From positions 62,001-126,000 of the forward strand of contig NZ_MTQD01000005.1 in NCBI RefSeq assembly GCF_001974875.1: DNA of 64,000 nt, in the 5' to 3' direction. The notes beneath the pieces are model-generated. The model was not told the origin of the DNA, did not search any database, and saw nothing but the letters and a program-made list of their open reading frames with translations. Shown one piece after another: positions 36,228-44,789 of the stretch. Every line of letters begins with the position of its first letter. The stretch's first letter is position 1. Made by a program: the position numbers and the translations under genes. This DNA comes from Pseudoalteromonas sp. EB27 (GTDB lineage: Bacteria > Pseudomonadota > Gammaproteobacteria > Enterobacterales > Alteromonadaceae).

Positions 36228-37003
36228 TGTTTGAACTCGCACTCGATCCAACAACCTGGGCTGTTTTATGTGCTGTTGCACTTGCCGCAGGTTTTATAGA
36301 CGCTATCGCCGGTGGCGGTGGCATGTTAACTGTGCCCGCTTTATTAACTGCAGGCTTACCTCCACATTTAACATTAGGCACCAATAAACTCGCGGCTAGT
36401 TTTGGCTCCTTAACAGCTAGTTATACGTACTATAAAAAGAATTTATTTAGCCCGAAATTTTGGGCAGCCTCCATCATAGCTACTGCAATAGGTGCATTGA
36501 TAGGTACTGTTATTGTTGATCATTTAAGTATCGATTTTTTAAACAAATTACTACCCATTATTATTATTTTAGTTGCCGCCTATAGCTTATTTGGTAATTT
36601 AAGTACCACAGAAGGCGATGAACTGCCTAAACTAAACAAAGCGATGAAAATAAAACAATGGCTACAGGGTTTAGCATTAGGCTTTTTTGATGGTTTAGCA
36701 GGCCCAGGTACGGGTACTTTTTGGACTGCTTCTAATGGCATGCTTTATAAAATGAACCTGCTACTCAATTGTGGTTTAGCGCGTTCAATGAACTTTGTTT
36801 CTAACTTTATATCGCTCATTACCTTTGTAGCACTCGGACATGTAAACTTTTTACTTGGCATTACTATGGGCTTTTTTATTATGCTTGGTGCATGGATTGG
36901 AGCGCATTCAGCAATACGGTTTGGTAGCAAATTTATTCGCCCTGTATTTAATACTATGGTTATACTTTTAGCATTAAAGCTAATTTATGAGGCTTACTTT
37001 TAA
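36227..37003 (+). CDS. TSUP family transporter (TauE/SafE type)
   Basis: 258 residues with about eight membrane helices and two related halves, typical of the TSUP family. The signature AAGFIDAIAGGGGMLTVPALL opens the first half and ALGFFDGLAGPGTGTF the second. Members move sulfite, sulfonates or other organic anions; the substrate here cannot be assigned. It is co-translated with dinG and its end comes close to priC, a mixed operon. Confidence 0.88.
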   Translation: MFELALDPTTWAVLCAVALAAGFIDAIAGGGGMLTVPALLTAGLPPHLTLGTNKLAASFGSLTASYTYYKKNLFSPKFWAASIIATAIGALIGTVIVDHLSIDFLNKLLPIIIILVAAYSLFGNLSTTEGDELPKLNKAMKIKQWLQGLALGFFDGLAGPGTGTFWTASNGMLYKMNLLLNCGLARSMNFVSNFISLITFVALGHVNFLLGITMGFFIMLGAWIGAHSAIRFGSKFIRPVFNTMVILLALKLIYEAYF

Positions 37004-37004
37004 T

Positions 37005-37613
37005 ATGCACCCTACAGCTTTAGATAAACTACGCCAACAAGTTGCAACGCTAAAACAACAAGCTGAGCAATTTGATAAAGCTAAACTTTTTTCTAAAAAT
37101 CGTTACATGCAAGCGCAACCTAGCTTGTTTGACCGCGCCGTTTTTAGTACAAAAAGCATGAACCTAGTCGATTACGTAATAGAAATAGAAGACGAAGTGT
37201 CACGATTACCGCCAAGTGAGCATCGCCATGCTTATACCTACGCGCTTGAACGTATAGGAGCTCAAGTACAAGCTGTATTCAATGTTATTAAATCAACGCC
37301 TATTTGGATTAAAGAAAACAAAAGCCATTATAAACCTCGCCCTAAGCAAACTGTTTATAAGCACGCTGTACAAAAAATAATGCAATCATCGCATGAGCTT
37401 TACGATGAATTAAAACAAAACCATGAGTTTGAACGCCGTTTAGTACTCATGATTGAAGAACGTAAGATGCAAATGGATAAAGCCTCGCCAGCTAAAGCAC
37501 AAAAACTTAACCTTGAAATATTAAGCACACACGCTCGATTAGGTCGCTGCAGAAAAGCAATTTCTGCCACCGAGGACAAAATACAACAAGTAGAAAAACA
37601 GCAGCTACGTTAA
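37005..37613 (+). CDS. priC: primosomal replication protein PriC
   Basis: 202 residues from ATG 37005; an ATG 18 bases earlier overlaps the transporter gene and is an alternative. The N-terminus has the heptad-like KLRQQVATLKQQAEQF, and the C-terminal part NHEFERRLVLMIEERKMQM and HARLGRCRKAI matches the PriC core. PriC loads the replisome helicase at stalled forks independently of PriA. It is somewhat longer than E. coli PriC (175). In E. coli priC lies beside ybaM, and ybaM is found here three genes on. Confidence 0.85.
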   Translation: MHPTALDKLRQQVATLKQQAEQFDKAKLFSKNRYMQAQPSLFDRAVFSTKSMNLVDYVIEIEDEVSRLPPSEHRHAYTYALERIGAQVQAVFNVIKSTPIWIKENKSHYKPRPKQTVYKHAVQKIMQSSHELYDELKQNHEFERRLVLMIEERKMQMDKASPAKAQKLNLEILSTHARLGRCRKAISATEDKIQQVEKQQLR

Positions 37614-37626
37614 GGCGCACTTTACT

Positions 37627-38520
37627 ATGCAGCTTTATTATCATCCATTGTATTCAGACCTTATACTCCCAGAACGTCATCGATTCCCTATTCAAAAGTA
37701 TAAGTTACTTAAAACCGAAATAGAAAATCTAGGTGTTTCGGCTATTCACTTTAAAGATCCTAAAAAAGTAACCGCATCTCAACTTGCGCTATGTCATAGC
37801 CAACGTTATATAGATGACTTTTTAGCTGGCGGGTTAAGCGATAAAGCGATTAAAAAAATGGGATTCCCCCATTCGCAACAACTTGTAGAGCGTACTCTTT
37901 TATCAATTGGCGGGAGTATTCAAGCTGCTGAAGCGGCTTTTAGTCACGATCTAACCTTCAATTTAAGCGGTGGTTATCATCATGCCTATAGCGATTTTGG
38001 CAGTGGCTTTTGCATTTTTAATGATTTAGCTATTGCAGCAGCACATTTAATAAATACAGAGCAAGCCGACACTGTTTTAATTTTTGATTGCGACGTACAC
38101 CAAGGCGATGGCACAGCACAAATCACTCAAAACTATAATCAAATTATTACCTGCTCAATTCATTGTGAACAAAATTTTCCTCGTAATAAGCAAGAGTCTA
38201 CTTACGATTTTGCATTGCCCGCTAAAACAACCGACGCTGAGTACCTTGCTACATTAAGGCAAGCTCTCGATTTTTGCGTGCGCATTCATAACCCCGATAT
38301 TATTTTGTATAATGCAGGCGCTGATATTTATACTAAAGACGAGTTAGGCTTGTTTAATGTATCGCTCAATGGCGTATATGAGCGCGACTTGTTTGTTCTC
38401 AACTTCTGTAAGCAACATCAAATCCCACTAATGTGCGCTTTAGGTGGCGGTTATCAGCGTAATTTGAGTTCACTAATTAATGTTCATAAACAACTATTTA
38501 AAGCCGCTATCGATTTATAG
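37627..38520 (+). CDS. histone deacetylase family hydrolase
   Basis: 297 residues of the arginase/deacetylase fold. GGYHHAYSDFGSGFCIFND supplies the catalytic His pair and the tyrosine-region loop, DCDVHQGDGTA gives zinc ligands Asp and His, and YNAGADIY the second aspartate. Bacterial members deacetylate acetyl-polyamines, acetoin-pathway or protein substrates; this one is not assignable further. It starts 13 bases after priC and is probably in the same operon. Confidence 0.87.
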   Translation: MQLYYHPLYSDLILPERHRFPIQKYKLLKTEIENLGVSAIHFKDPKKVTASQLALCHSQRYIDDFLAGGLSDKAIKKMGFPHSQQLVERTLLSIGGSIQAAEAAFSHDLTFNLSGGYHHAYSDFGSGFCIFNDLAIAAAHLINTEQADTVLIFDCDVHQGDGTAQITQNYNQIITCSIHCEQNFPRNKQESTYDFALPAKTTDAEYLATLRQALDFCVRIHNPDIILYNAGADIYTKDELGLFNVSLNGVYERDLFVLNFCKQHQIPLMCALGGGYQRNLSSLINVHKQLFKAAIDL

Positions 38521-38571
38521 TAAGCCTTAGTATAGACTCAGTTAAACGGATTATTTTAAAGCGGTGGGAAT

Positions 38572-38853
38572 ATGCGATTACACGAAGATATACACAACTA
38601 TTACGAAAAGATTGTAGTTGAAGAAATCATCAAACTTAAACTTGATGAAAAATATGGTGAAGATGTAATGGCTGACTTTTGTTGTACGGTACTAAATCAG
38701 CTCCCGCCACGATATATTCGCTACGATGTAGATATGGCATTTTATTTACCGCAATCAGAACGCATACATATGGAACAGCGTGTGCAAACAGCAATAAATG
38801 TCGCCATTAGTCAAATATCAAAAAAGAAAGAGTTAAATGACCAACCCACTTGA
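38572..38853 (+). CDS. ComFB-like protein
   Basis: 93 residues resembling the late-competence ComFB family: MRLHEDIHNYYEKIVVEEI, then CCTVLNQLPPRYIRYDVDMAFYL, the family core. ComFB-type domains have been linked to c-di-GMP binding in cyanobacteria; whether that holds here is open. GGTGGGA provides the ribosome-binding site. The 3' end overlaps the start of the ybaM gene by 17 bases, so both are translated from one message. Confidence 0.8.
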   Translation: MRLHEDIHNYYEKIVVEEIIKLKLDEKYGEDVMADFCCTVLNQLPPRYIRYDVDMAFYLPQSERIHMEQRVQTAINVAISQISKKKELNDQPT

Positions 38854-38989
38854 TCAAGCCCCTACACATATTAAACTTGCAGTAGATTTAATTATGATAC
38901 TAGAGCAACACGATGTTGCTCCAGAAGAGGTCTTAAAAGCACTCGATATTGTTAAAAGCGACTTTGAAAAAAAGCTAGAAAAGCCGTAA
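38837..38989 (+). CDS. ybaM: small YbaM (DUF2496) protein
   Basis: 50 residues beginning MTNPLDQAPTHIKLAVDLIM and continuing with EEVLKALDIVKSDFEKKL. This closely follows E. coli YbaM (KLAVDLI...VLRALDIVKRDYEKKL). Function is unknown. In E. coli ybaM is next to priC, and the same neighbourhood is kept here. The gene overlaps the ComFB-like gene in another frame and is easily missed because of its size. Confidence 0.88.
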   Translation: MTNPLDQAPTHIKLAVDLIMILEQHDVAPEEVLKALDIVKSDFEKKLEKP

Positions 38990-38991
38990 CT

Positions 38992-39513
38992 CTATTCTAT
39001 TATTTGTATGTCGTACTCGGTAACGATACCTTCGTGCTTAGTGCAATCAATTTTAACTTCACCAAATGTGCGCCTAGGCGAAGTTGAACGACGACAGGTC
39101 ATATTTTGTGCTTTAACGCCAAATTGCGTTATATACAACGCAACTATTTCGTCTATTTCTTGTTTTTGCTGCACAGTCGCTGCACTGTAAAATACATCGT
39201 ATTGCGCAGACCAATTTTCAACCCCCGCTTCTTTTGCAACACCTAGCCAGCCCATCCCTAGTTTAGTAGATTGCTCCAAGTATTGGCCTTTCAAAAACAT
39301 AAATGCCAATGTGTATTGTGCACTTTTATAGCCTAGTCCAGCAGGCTCTTTTAAATAATTGAAAGCGGCCTCAAACTCCCCTTTTCGATACGCTTTAATA
39401 CCATTGTATTCATTCTTTTTCATGGTGGTATCACTGTAAAGGTTGATTGGGCTTGAATTACATCCCCCCAACAAAGTAATAAATACCATAGAAGCTACTG
39501 AGAACTTTTTCAT
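38992..39513 (-). CDS. lipoprotein with Sel1-type repeats
   Basis: 173 residues with a lipoprotein signal (lipobox LLGGC, about residue 18). A Sel1/TPR-like stretch follows (NGIKAYRKGEFEAAFNYLKEPAGLGYKSAQYTLAFMFLKG, residues about 38-77, then GMGWLGVAKEAG). A C-terminal domain with two cysteines (C139, C157) could form a disulfide. Sel1 lipoproteins usually act as adaptors in the envelope. It converges tightly with ybaM (2 bases apart). Confidence 0.78.
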   Translation of the reverse strand: MKKFSVASMVFITLLGGCNSSPINLYSDTTMKKNEYNGIKAYRKGEFEAAFNYLKEPAGLGYKSAQYTLAFMFLKGQYLEQSTKLGMGWLGVAKEAGVENWSAQYDVFYSAATVQQKQEIDEIVALYITQFGVKAQNMTCRRSTSPRRTFGEVKIDCTKHEGIVTEYDIQIIE

Positions 39514-39683
39514 TCTTATCCTTAATTTATTATTTTTATATGCCAGTTCCGAATATGGCTTACACTTTTTATAAACCCTGTTATTCTAAAAACCAATCAG
39601 CATAATTAAAATACTATCATGACCTTAGCAAGCTTACTGCGATTATTTTTCTGGCCGCTATTTGGGGCGCTTCTTTTTTATTT

Positions 39684-40487
39684 ATGCGAATGGCCGCTAA
39701 CAGCTTGGGGCCTGCGGTATTAATTGAGTTTAGAGTAGGCTTTGCTGCAGTTACTTTATTTATTGTTGCTTTGTATTTAAAACGCCGCTTAGCCTTTACT
39801 GAACACAAAAAACACTTTTTTATTATAGGCGCGTTTAATTCTGCTCTGCCATTTTTATTTTTTGCTTACGCAGCTCAAACTATAAGCGCTTCTACTTTAT
39901 CAATTTTAAATTCAACAACCCCTATTTGGGGCGCAGTAGTTGGTATTTTATGGACAAAAACAAAGCCCACCAGAAGTATGGTGCTTGGTCTATTGCTTGG
40001 CTTGATAGGTGTTGCAATACTTGTTGGGCAAAATCACTTTGTATTAAATAGCCAATCAATTATAGCCATAGTAGCAGCATTAAGCGCTTCACTTTGCTAT
40101 GCCATTGCATCGCATTACACTAAAAATGCGCCCAAATTGGCTCCATTCGATAACGCTCATGGCTCAATGTGGGCGTCGAGTTTTATGGTATTGCCACTTA
40201 TTTTATTTATGCCAATACGTGAAGTTCCAACCACCAACGTTATGCTAGGTGTATTAGTACTGGGCGTCGTATGTACCGCGCTTGCGTATATATTATTTTT
40301 TAAATTAATCGAAGATATAGGCCCAACCTCAGCACTCACGGTTACATTTTTAATTCCATTATTTGGCATATTTTGGGGGCATTTATTTTTAGATGAGCAA
40401 ATAGGGCCAAATACATTACTAGGCGCACTATTTGTAATTGTAGGCACAATGCTGGTTACTGGTTTTTTACCACGAAAAGGCACTTAG
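39684..40487 (+). CDS. DMT superfamily (EamA-type) transporter, 5' end uncertain
   Basis: 267 residues from the first in-frame ATG, with about nine membrane helices in two EamA halves. The codons just before this ATG still read like the first helix of the family (LSKLTAIIFLAAIWGASFLF), so the true protein is longer. But no ATG, GTG or TTG is in frame between the stop at 39603 and 39684. ATG 39619 sits at the expected place yet is one base out of frame. Either a single-base frameshift or sequencing error lies between 39619 and about 39630, or a rare start (CTG 39651, ATT) is used. The family exports amino acids or other metabolites; the substrate is unknown. Confidence 0.8.
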   Translation: MRMAANSLGPAVLIEFRVGFAAVTLFIVALYLKRRLAFTEHKKHFFIIGAFNSALPFLFFAYAAQTISASTLSILNSTTPIWGAVVGILWTKTKPTRSMVLGLLLGLIGVAILVGQNHFVLNSQSIIAIVAALSASLCYAIASHYTKNAPKLAPFDNAHGSMWASSFMVLPLILFMPIREVPTTNVMLGVLVLGVVCTALAYILFFKLIEDIGPTSALTVTFLIPLFGIFWGHLFLDEQIGPNTLLGALFVIVGTMLVTGFLPRKGT

Positions 40488-40505
40488 CGAAAACAAGCTA
40501 AGTGC
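40480..40505. terminator. terminator-like hairpin between the DMT gene and the lipoprotein gene
   Basis: GCACTTAGC-gaaaacaa-GCTAAGTGC is a 9-bp perfect stem spanning the DMT stop codon. The following T run is poor, so strength is doubtful. Confidence 0.45.
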
Positions 40506-40531
40506 TTATATCAAGCGCTTTTACCAAACGT

Positions 40532-41044
40532 TTACTTTTGCGCCTTTTTGCTTAAGTTTTCAATTAAGTCTTGGGCGCTAAAGCTGTTGTCACTTGGTTT
40601 TATCCCTTTGCCCATTTTAATATCAATTAGGGTGTGCACTTCTTTGCGTTTATCATTATTGCTCACTTGTACGCCTACGCTGCTTGTTGGGCGTGCGCGT
40701 GTTTCGCAGGTTAATAAACCACAGTTTCGCTCATATTGCTGGCTTTGTGATGCACTAATAGATGACGCAGGAGCTTGCGATTTAGACTCAACAAAGGTTT
40801 CTTTATTAGTTACAACAAACCAGTCGTAGCCTTGCGCTTGTGTAAGCTCAGCCGCGCGCAATAATGCATAGTCACCGGCATCGGCTACGTTGTTTGACAC
40901 ACTTTTAAATTCTACTCGGTATTGATCGTCGCTAATTTTTTGCTCACTGTAACCTTGTGAGCCATTATTCGCGGCGCGGTAATCAGGTTTAGATGCACAG
41001 CCCGCCATAAGTAAAATACTGATAATTAAAATAGATGTTTTCAT
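40532..41044 (-). CDS. CC0125/CC1285-like lipoprotein in the ECF sigma operon
   Basis: 170 residues with a lipoprotein signal (lipobox LMAGC, near residue 15). The domain YRVEFKSVSNNVADAGDYALLRAAELTQAQGYDWFVV fits the CC0125/CC1285 family of envelope lipoproteins of unknown function. Two cysteines (CGLLTCE) lie close together and could form a disulfide. AGGTGAATT precedes the ATG. The gene follows the anti-sigma gene by 25 bases and is probably third in the sigma operon. Confidence 0.78.
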   Translation of the reverse strand: MKTSILIISILLMAGCASKPDYRAANNGSQGYSEQKISDDQYRVEFKSVSNNVADAGDYALLRAAELTQAQGYDWFVVTNKETFVESKSQAPASSISASQSQQYERNCGLLTCETRARPTSSVGVQVSNNDKRKEVHTLIDIKMGKGIKPSDNSFSAQDLIENLSKKAQK

Positions 41045-41069
41045 AATTCACCTCGTTTTATACACATTA

Positions 41070-41810
41070 TTATTTGTTTAACTGCCACTTTGCGCTAATT
41101 GCTTGCTGCTCTTGCGCTCTATCTAGTGGTGCGCCGCTGATCATGCTATCTATAACAGCATCTAACTCACTGTTGTTAGACGCCGTTTGATATTGCGCGC
41201 TATTATCACTTTGCTGCGCGGCTGTTTGCGCTTTAATTTGCCAACCGCTTTGCGTTTTACAAGCAATGCTTGTTTGCGTTGTATTATTTGAGCTTAGTGC
41301 ATACTGCCTACAAAGCTCACCTTGCTGATTTTTAAAACTAAGCTGCGCACTAAATACTGAGCCATCACTTTGCTCAAACACACCACTACTTAGTTGTGTG
41401 TTAAGGGCTGATGCGGTATTGCTGGCTACTAAGTTTTGCGCCTCACTGGGTTGTAAATAGCTCGTCATTGCAATACCAAATACCACAGCAACGCTTGCTG
41501 CTATTGCTAAACTTTTATTAGCCGATTGCTTAACCTTTTGCCAAGGCGTTAACGTCACTACATTGCTGTTTAACGTGTTTTTTGTAGTAGCTGCATCAAG
41601 CTTTGCAACCGTTTTAGCTAATGAGTCACTAAGTGGTGCGTCGTCAATACTTATTGCGTGCTCCTTTGCTAGCATGTCTACTTCGCTAAATTCTGCAAGT
41701 CGCATTACTAGCGCATCATCGGTTTCAAGGGCTTTACGCACTTGCTCCATTTCGTGCTCGCTTAGCTCTGAGTCTAAAAAGGCGCTAAGAGTTTCGTCGT
41801 TAATGTTCAT
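41070..41810 (-). CDS. anti-sigma factor, single-pass inner membrane
   Basis: 246 residues: an N-terminal RseA-like sigma-binding domain (MNINDETLSAFLDSELSEHEMEQV, cytosolic, about 1-85), one membrane helix (SLAIAASVAVVFGIAMTSYL, about 104-123) and a periplasmic C-terminal domain. The zinc-finger H-x3-C-x2-C motif of ZAS anti-sigma factors is not present. Its start overlaps the sigma gene stop by 4 bases, the usual arrangement for a cognate pair. It would hold the sigma factor inactive until an envelope signal triggers release. Confidence 0.87.
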   Translation of the reverse strand: MNINDETLSAFLDSELSEHEMEQVRKALETDDALVMRLAEFSEVDMLAKEHAISIDDAPLSDSLAKTVAKLDAATTKNTLNSNVVTLTPWQKVKQSANKSLAIAASVAVVFGIAMTSYLQPSEAQNLVASNTASALNTQLSSGVFEQSDGSVFSAQLSFKNQQGELCRQYALSSNNTTQTSIACKTQSGWQIKAQTAAQQSDNSAQYQTASNNSELDAVIDSMISGAPLDRAQEQQAISAKWQLNK

Positions 41811-42298
41811 ACTTGCTCCTTTTTAAAGTCGGGTTTTATTAAGTTATAAAGTGTACTGCGTGCGCGCGATAATTTACTCATTACACTGCCTATAGGTATA
41901 TCTAGCGTATGTGCTACTTCTTTATAGGCCATGCCCTGCACTGCCACCAGCGATACTATGGCGCGTTGTTCTTCAGGTAACTGCCCAAGTGCTGTATTTA
42001 CATGTTTAAGCATTTGTTTGTTTTCGAGTGTGTGATGCTCATTACTTGTTATTGGCTCTGGTAAAATATCGGCCTGAGCCGTATTTTGCCTTACCTTGCG
42101 TGAGCGGTATTCGTCTATCCACACATTACGGCAAATTTTAAATGCCCACTTAGCAGGCTCAACGTCATCCGGAATGCCTTTTACTAATAGTTTTTCAATT
42201 GTTATTTGCACTACATCGTCTGCATCTGCTTTACTACCCGTTAGCGAATAGGCAAAACGCCTAAGCATGGGCAATAAGGTTTTTAGAGTTTCATTCAT
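41807..42298 (-). CDS. ECF-type RNA polymerase sigma factor
   Basis: 163 residues. Region 2 is seen at FAYSLTGSKADADDVVQITIEKLL, and region 4 at LPEEQRAIVSLVAVQGMAYKEVAHTLDIPIGSVMSKLSRAR with its helix-turn-helix. There is no region 3, as in the ECF class. The gene is coupled to the anti-sigma gene. Its promoter (42324-42348) is almost the same as that of the exported low-complexity protein at 45671, which suggests autoregulation and a regulon of at least two transcripts. Confidence 0.92.
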   Translation of the reverse strand: MNETLKTLLPMLRRFAYSLTGSKADADDVVQITIEKLLVKGIPDDVEPAKWAFKICRNVWIDEYRSRKVRQNTAQADILPEPITSNEHHTLENKQMLKHVNTALGQLPEEQRAIVSLVAVQGMAYKEVAHTLDIPIGSVMSKLSRARSTLYNLIKPDFKKEQV

Positions 42299-42323
42299 TG
42301 ATTTTTACCCCTTTTATAAAGAA

Positions 42324-42348
42324 GACGATTCAAAAAAACATTTATTCC
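42324..42348 (-). promoter_or_regulatory. ECF-type promoter of the sigma operon
   Basis: On the minus strand GGAATAAA (-35) and CGTC followed by TTCTTTAT (-10) are separated by 13 bases. The whole block is shared with the promoter at 45709-45734. Confidence 0.75.
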
Positions 42349-42439
42349 CAAACAATCAAAATAATTTAAAATAATGAAATATTTCTATGTGTTAAACGTT
42401 AACTAACCAGCATGATAAATTTAATAGAAGTAACCCACT

Positions 42440-43786
42440 ATGAATATTAAAAACACACGCGTTAAACACATAATAGCCGCCTCGCTTTGCATATTTAGCG
42501 CAACGAGTTCAGCCAACATAGTAAGAGTCGATCAGGTGCTTGGGCAGCTAAGCCCAATAGAGCAGCGTATTGAACAAACTATAGAGCGAGCACAACGCCT
42601 GCCGCTTCCAGTGCCTGTACCACAAATATCGATTGATGAACTAAAAGCTCAAATAAGTGAGCCAATTAGCAGCTTACCTAATGTGCTTAACATTAATATA
42701 AATAGCCAAAACACCGCATTTGTAGAAGTAGAGCTTGAAAACGGCTTTAGAGCAATAGAGCGCCAATGGTTATTAATGGCAAATAGCCAACAACTTAATA
42801 CGCTAAAGCAGCAAAATGTAACCATTGTATCGGTAAAAAATTACAACGCACTTAATATGAGCTTAGTGCGCTTTAATGTACCCCAAGGTGTTAATTCTAA
42901 AAGTGAGTTATTAAAAGCACTTAACTTAGGTGAGTCTGCAATACTTGACCGAAACCACATATACCAAGCGCAAACAGGCGAGCCTACCGCAAAACTAACA
43001 CCAAATAAATCTATTGCCCCTTACTGCACACAAAACGTAAAAATTGGCATGATCGACAGCGCCATTAATACCAAACACAGTGCTTTTAAAGGCGCAAATA
43101 TCACCACGCAAAGCTTTTTACCACAAGGGTTAAGCTCGCCAAATTTACACGGCACCGCCATTGCAGGGCTAATTACAGGTAAAGGCGCAAAACTTAACCC
43201 GCTTTTAAGCAGTGCCGAGCTTTACAGTGCAGAGGTGTTTTATAGACAATCTGAATATGCACAAGGGGCTACATTATTTGCCATAGTAGAAGCACTTAAC
43301 TGGCTAGTTAGTAATAAAATACCCGTAATAAATATGAGCCTAACGGGGCCAAATAACGCAATTTTAGAAGCAAGTATTACTGCAGCAATAAAACAAAACG
43401 TATTAATTGTAGCTGCTGCGGGTAATCAAGGTCCGGCGTCGCAGCCGTTATACCCAGGTGCATATAAAAGCGTGATAGCGGTAAGTGCTATTGATTCAAA
43501 AAACCAAATTTATAGATGGTCAAATAAAGGCGATTACATAGACTTTACAGCCTTTGGTGTAAATGTTGTTACAAGCCAGGGTAATAGGAAATTTGGGAGA
43601 GAGTCGGGTACGTCAATGGCGGCGCCGCATGTAAGCGCGGCATTAAGTTGTTTATTGTTAAAGCATGGTAATAATAAAACTAAAGCACTTAACGAGCTTA
43701 CTTCGCTGGCCGTCGATTTAGGCGAGCAAGGCAAAGACACCACCTTTGGTTATGGCGCCATTTACCCACCTAAAAGTGCACTTTAA
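42440..43786 (+). CDS. secreted subtilase (S8 family serine protease)
   Basis: 448 residues with a signal peptide (about 1-25, cleaved near SSA-NI). An N-terminal region of about 165 residues may act as a propeptide, then comes the S8 domain: Asp206 in GMIDSAIN, His237 in NLHGTAIAG, oxyanion Asn329 in AAAGNQG and Ser392 in GTSMAAPH. All catalytic residues are present. The protease acts in the periplasm or outside. It stands between the sigma operon and the barrel gene on the opposite strand and overlaps the barrel gene's end by 17 bases. I see no copy of the ECF promoter before it, so its control may differ. It could process the neighbouring exported protein or signal to the anti-sigma factor; both are guesses. 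Confidence 0.9.
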   Translation: MNIKNTRVKHIIAASLCIFSATSSANIVRVDQVLGQLSPIEQRIEQTIERAQRLPLPVPVPQISIDELKAQISEPISSLPNVLNININSQNTAFVEVELENGFRAIERQWLLMANSQQLNTLKQQNVTIVSVKNYNALNMSLVRFNVPQGVNSKSELLKALNLGESAILDRNHIYQAQTGEPTAKLTPNKSIAPYCTQNVKIGMIDSAINTKHSAFKGANITTQSFLPQGLSSPNLHGTAIAGLITGKGAKLNPLLSSAELYSAEVFYRQSEYAQGATLFAIVEALNWLVSNKIPVINMSLTGPNNAILEASITAAIKQNVLIVAAAGNQGPASQPLYPGAYKSVIAVSAIDSKNQIYRWSNKGDYIDFTAFGVNVVTSQGNRKFGRESGTSMAAPHVSAALSCLLLKHGNNKTKALNELTSLAVDLGEQGKDTTFGYGAIYPPKSAL

Positions 43787-44723
43787 CTGACGCCGATAAA
43801 ACCGATTGCGTATAGGTATTACTACTAAGCTTTGATTGATAATCGCCATATTCAGCCTCGGCTATTAGTGTTACGTGATCAAACACAGCTAGGTTATAAA
43901 ACGCATTGACTACATTTCGGTGCTCATCTCGCGACGGTATTTGCTCAAAAAAATCATCCGTTGTTTGCTCATCGTAATCTTTATTTTGATAACGCCAGCC
44001 AGCCCCCACTTTGTTAGCCACATTAAAGGCCGTAAATTTGTGGGTAACTTTAGTAGTAAAGCCGTAGCCGTTAAAGTCGTATTGGTTGTCGTCGGCGTTT
44101 TCTTTATCGGCACTTAGCGCTGCCATTAGCATGGTTTGTCCATTATTTAAAAAATGATACAGCGCTACATCGGCACCTACGCCGTCGGCATTACGTGCTT
44201 TTGCAGTAGCAAAACGTTTAGCTTTGGTTTTTATACTCATACGCAAATACGTATGCGGGTTCAAAAAGTGGCCATAGTAGGCGCTGGCTTGATTAAAATG
44301 TAAAAATGGTTCGCCATCTACATTTGCTTTTGCACCATCGTAACGCACCCCCACCTCATGGCTATTAAAGCTATAGCTGCCATCTAAACCATATTGATGA
44401 AGGTCTAAATCGTATTGATCAAATTCATCGTAGTCTTGTTGTTCAAACTTATAGCTTGATGTTAATTTAGCGCTTTTGGCTAATTGCCATTTTGCATTAA
44501 CACCGGCTGCGGTTTTTATGCCGCTGTCGCTTTGCGACGAAATATCATCAAGCTCCTGAACCGACAACGCCGAATTACTTAATACCCCAACTTCAGCATC
44601 TGCATTTAGCTCAAAGCTACTTTTAAAGGGCTTACTTTGCTCAGGTGTTTCAACGTGGTTAGTTTGTGCAAGGACCGCTTGGGCACTAAAAACACACAAT
44701 GTGGCGGTTAGAACTGCTTTCAT
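43770..44723 (-). CDS. outer-membrane beta-barrel protein of unknown function
   Basis: 317 residues from ATG 44723, behind GGAG; a longer frame without ribosome-binding site is rejected. A signal peptide (cleaved near VLA-QT) precedes an alternating pattern of amphipathic strands with short turns, and the protein ends SVLSASVKVHF with the C-terminal Phe used by the Bam complex. I count roughly 12-16 strands by eye. There is no plug or POTRA domain, so it is a porin-like or secretion-type barrel. It follows the Ser/Thr/Ala/Asn-rich protein gene by 66 bases and probably shares its ECF promoter. Confidence 0.78.
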   Translation of the reverse strand: MKAVLTATLCVFSAQAVLAQTNHVETPEQSKPFKSSFELNADAEVGVLSNSALSVQELDDISSQSDSGIKTAAGVNAKWQLAKSAKLTSSYKFEQQDYDEFDQYDLDLHQYGLDGSYSFNSHEVGVRYDGAKANVDGEPFLHFNQASAYYGHFLNPHTYLRMSIKTKAKRFATAKARNADGVGADVALYHFLNNGQTMLMAALSADKENADDNQYDFNGYGFTTKVTHKFTAFNVANKVGAGWRYQNKDYDEQTTDDFFEQIPSRDEHRNVVNAFYNLAVFDHVTLIAEAEYGDYQSKLSSNTYTQSVLSASVKVHF

Positions 44724-44789
44724 ATTTATTCTCCAACAGGCCGAATAGGTTTCCCTATTCGGCATTTGTGCAAACACGCTTAGGCCGTA

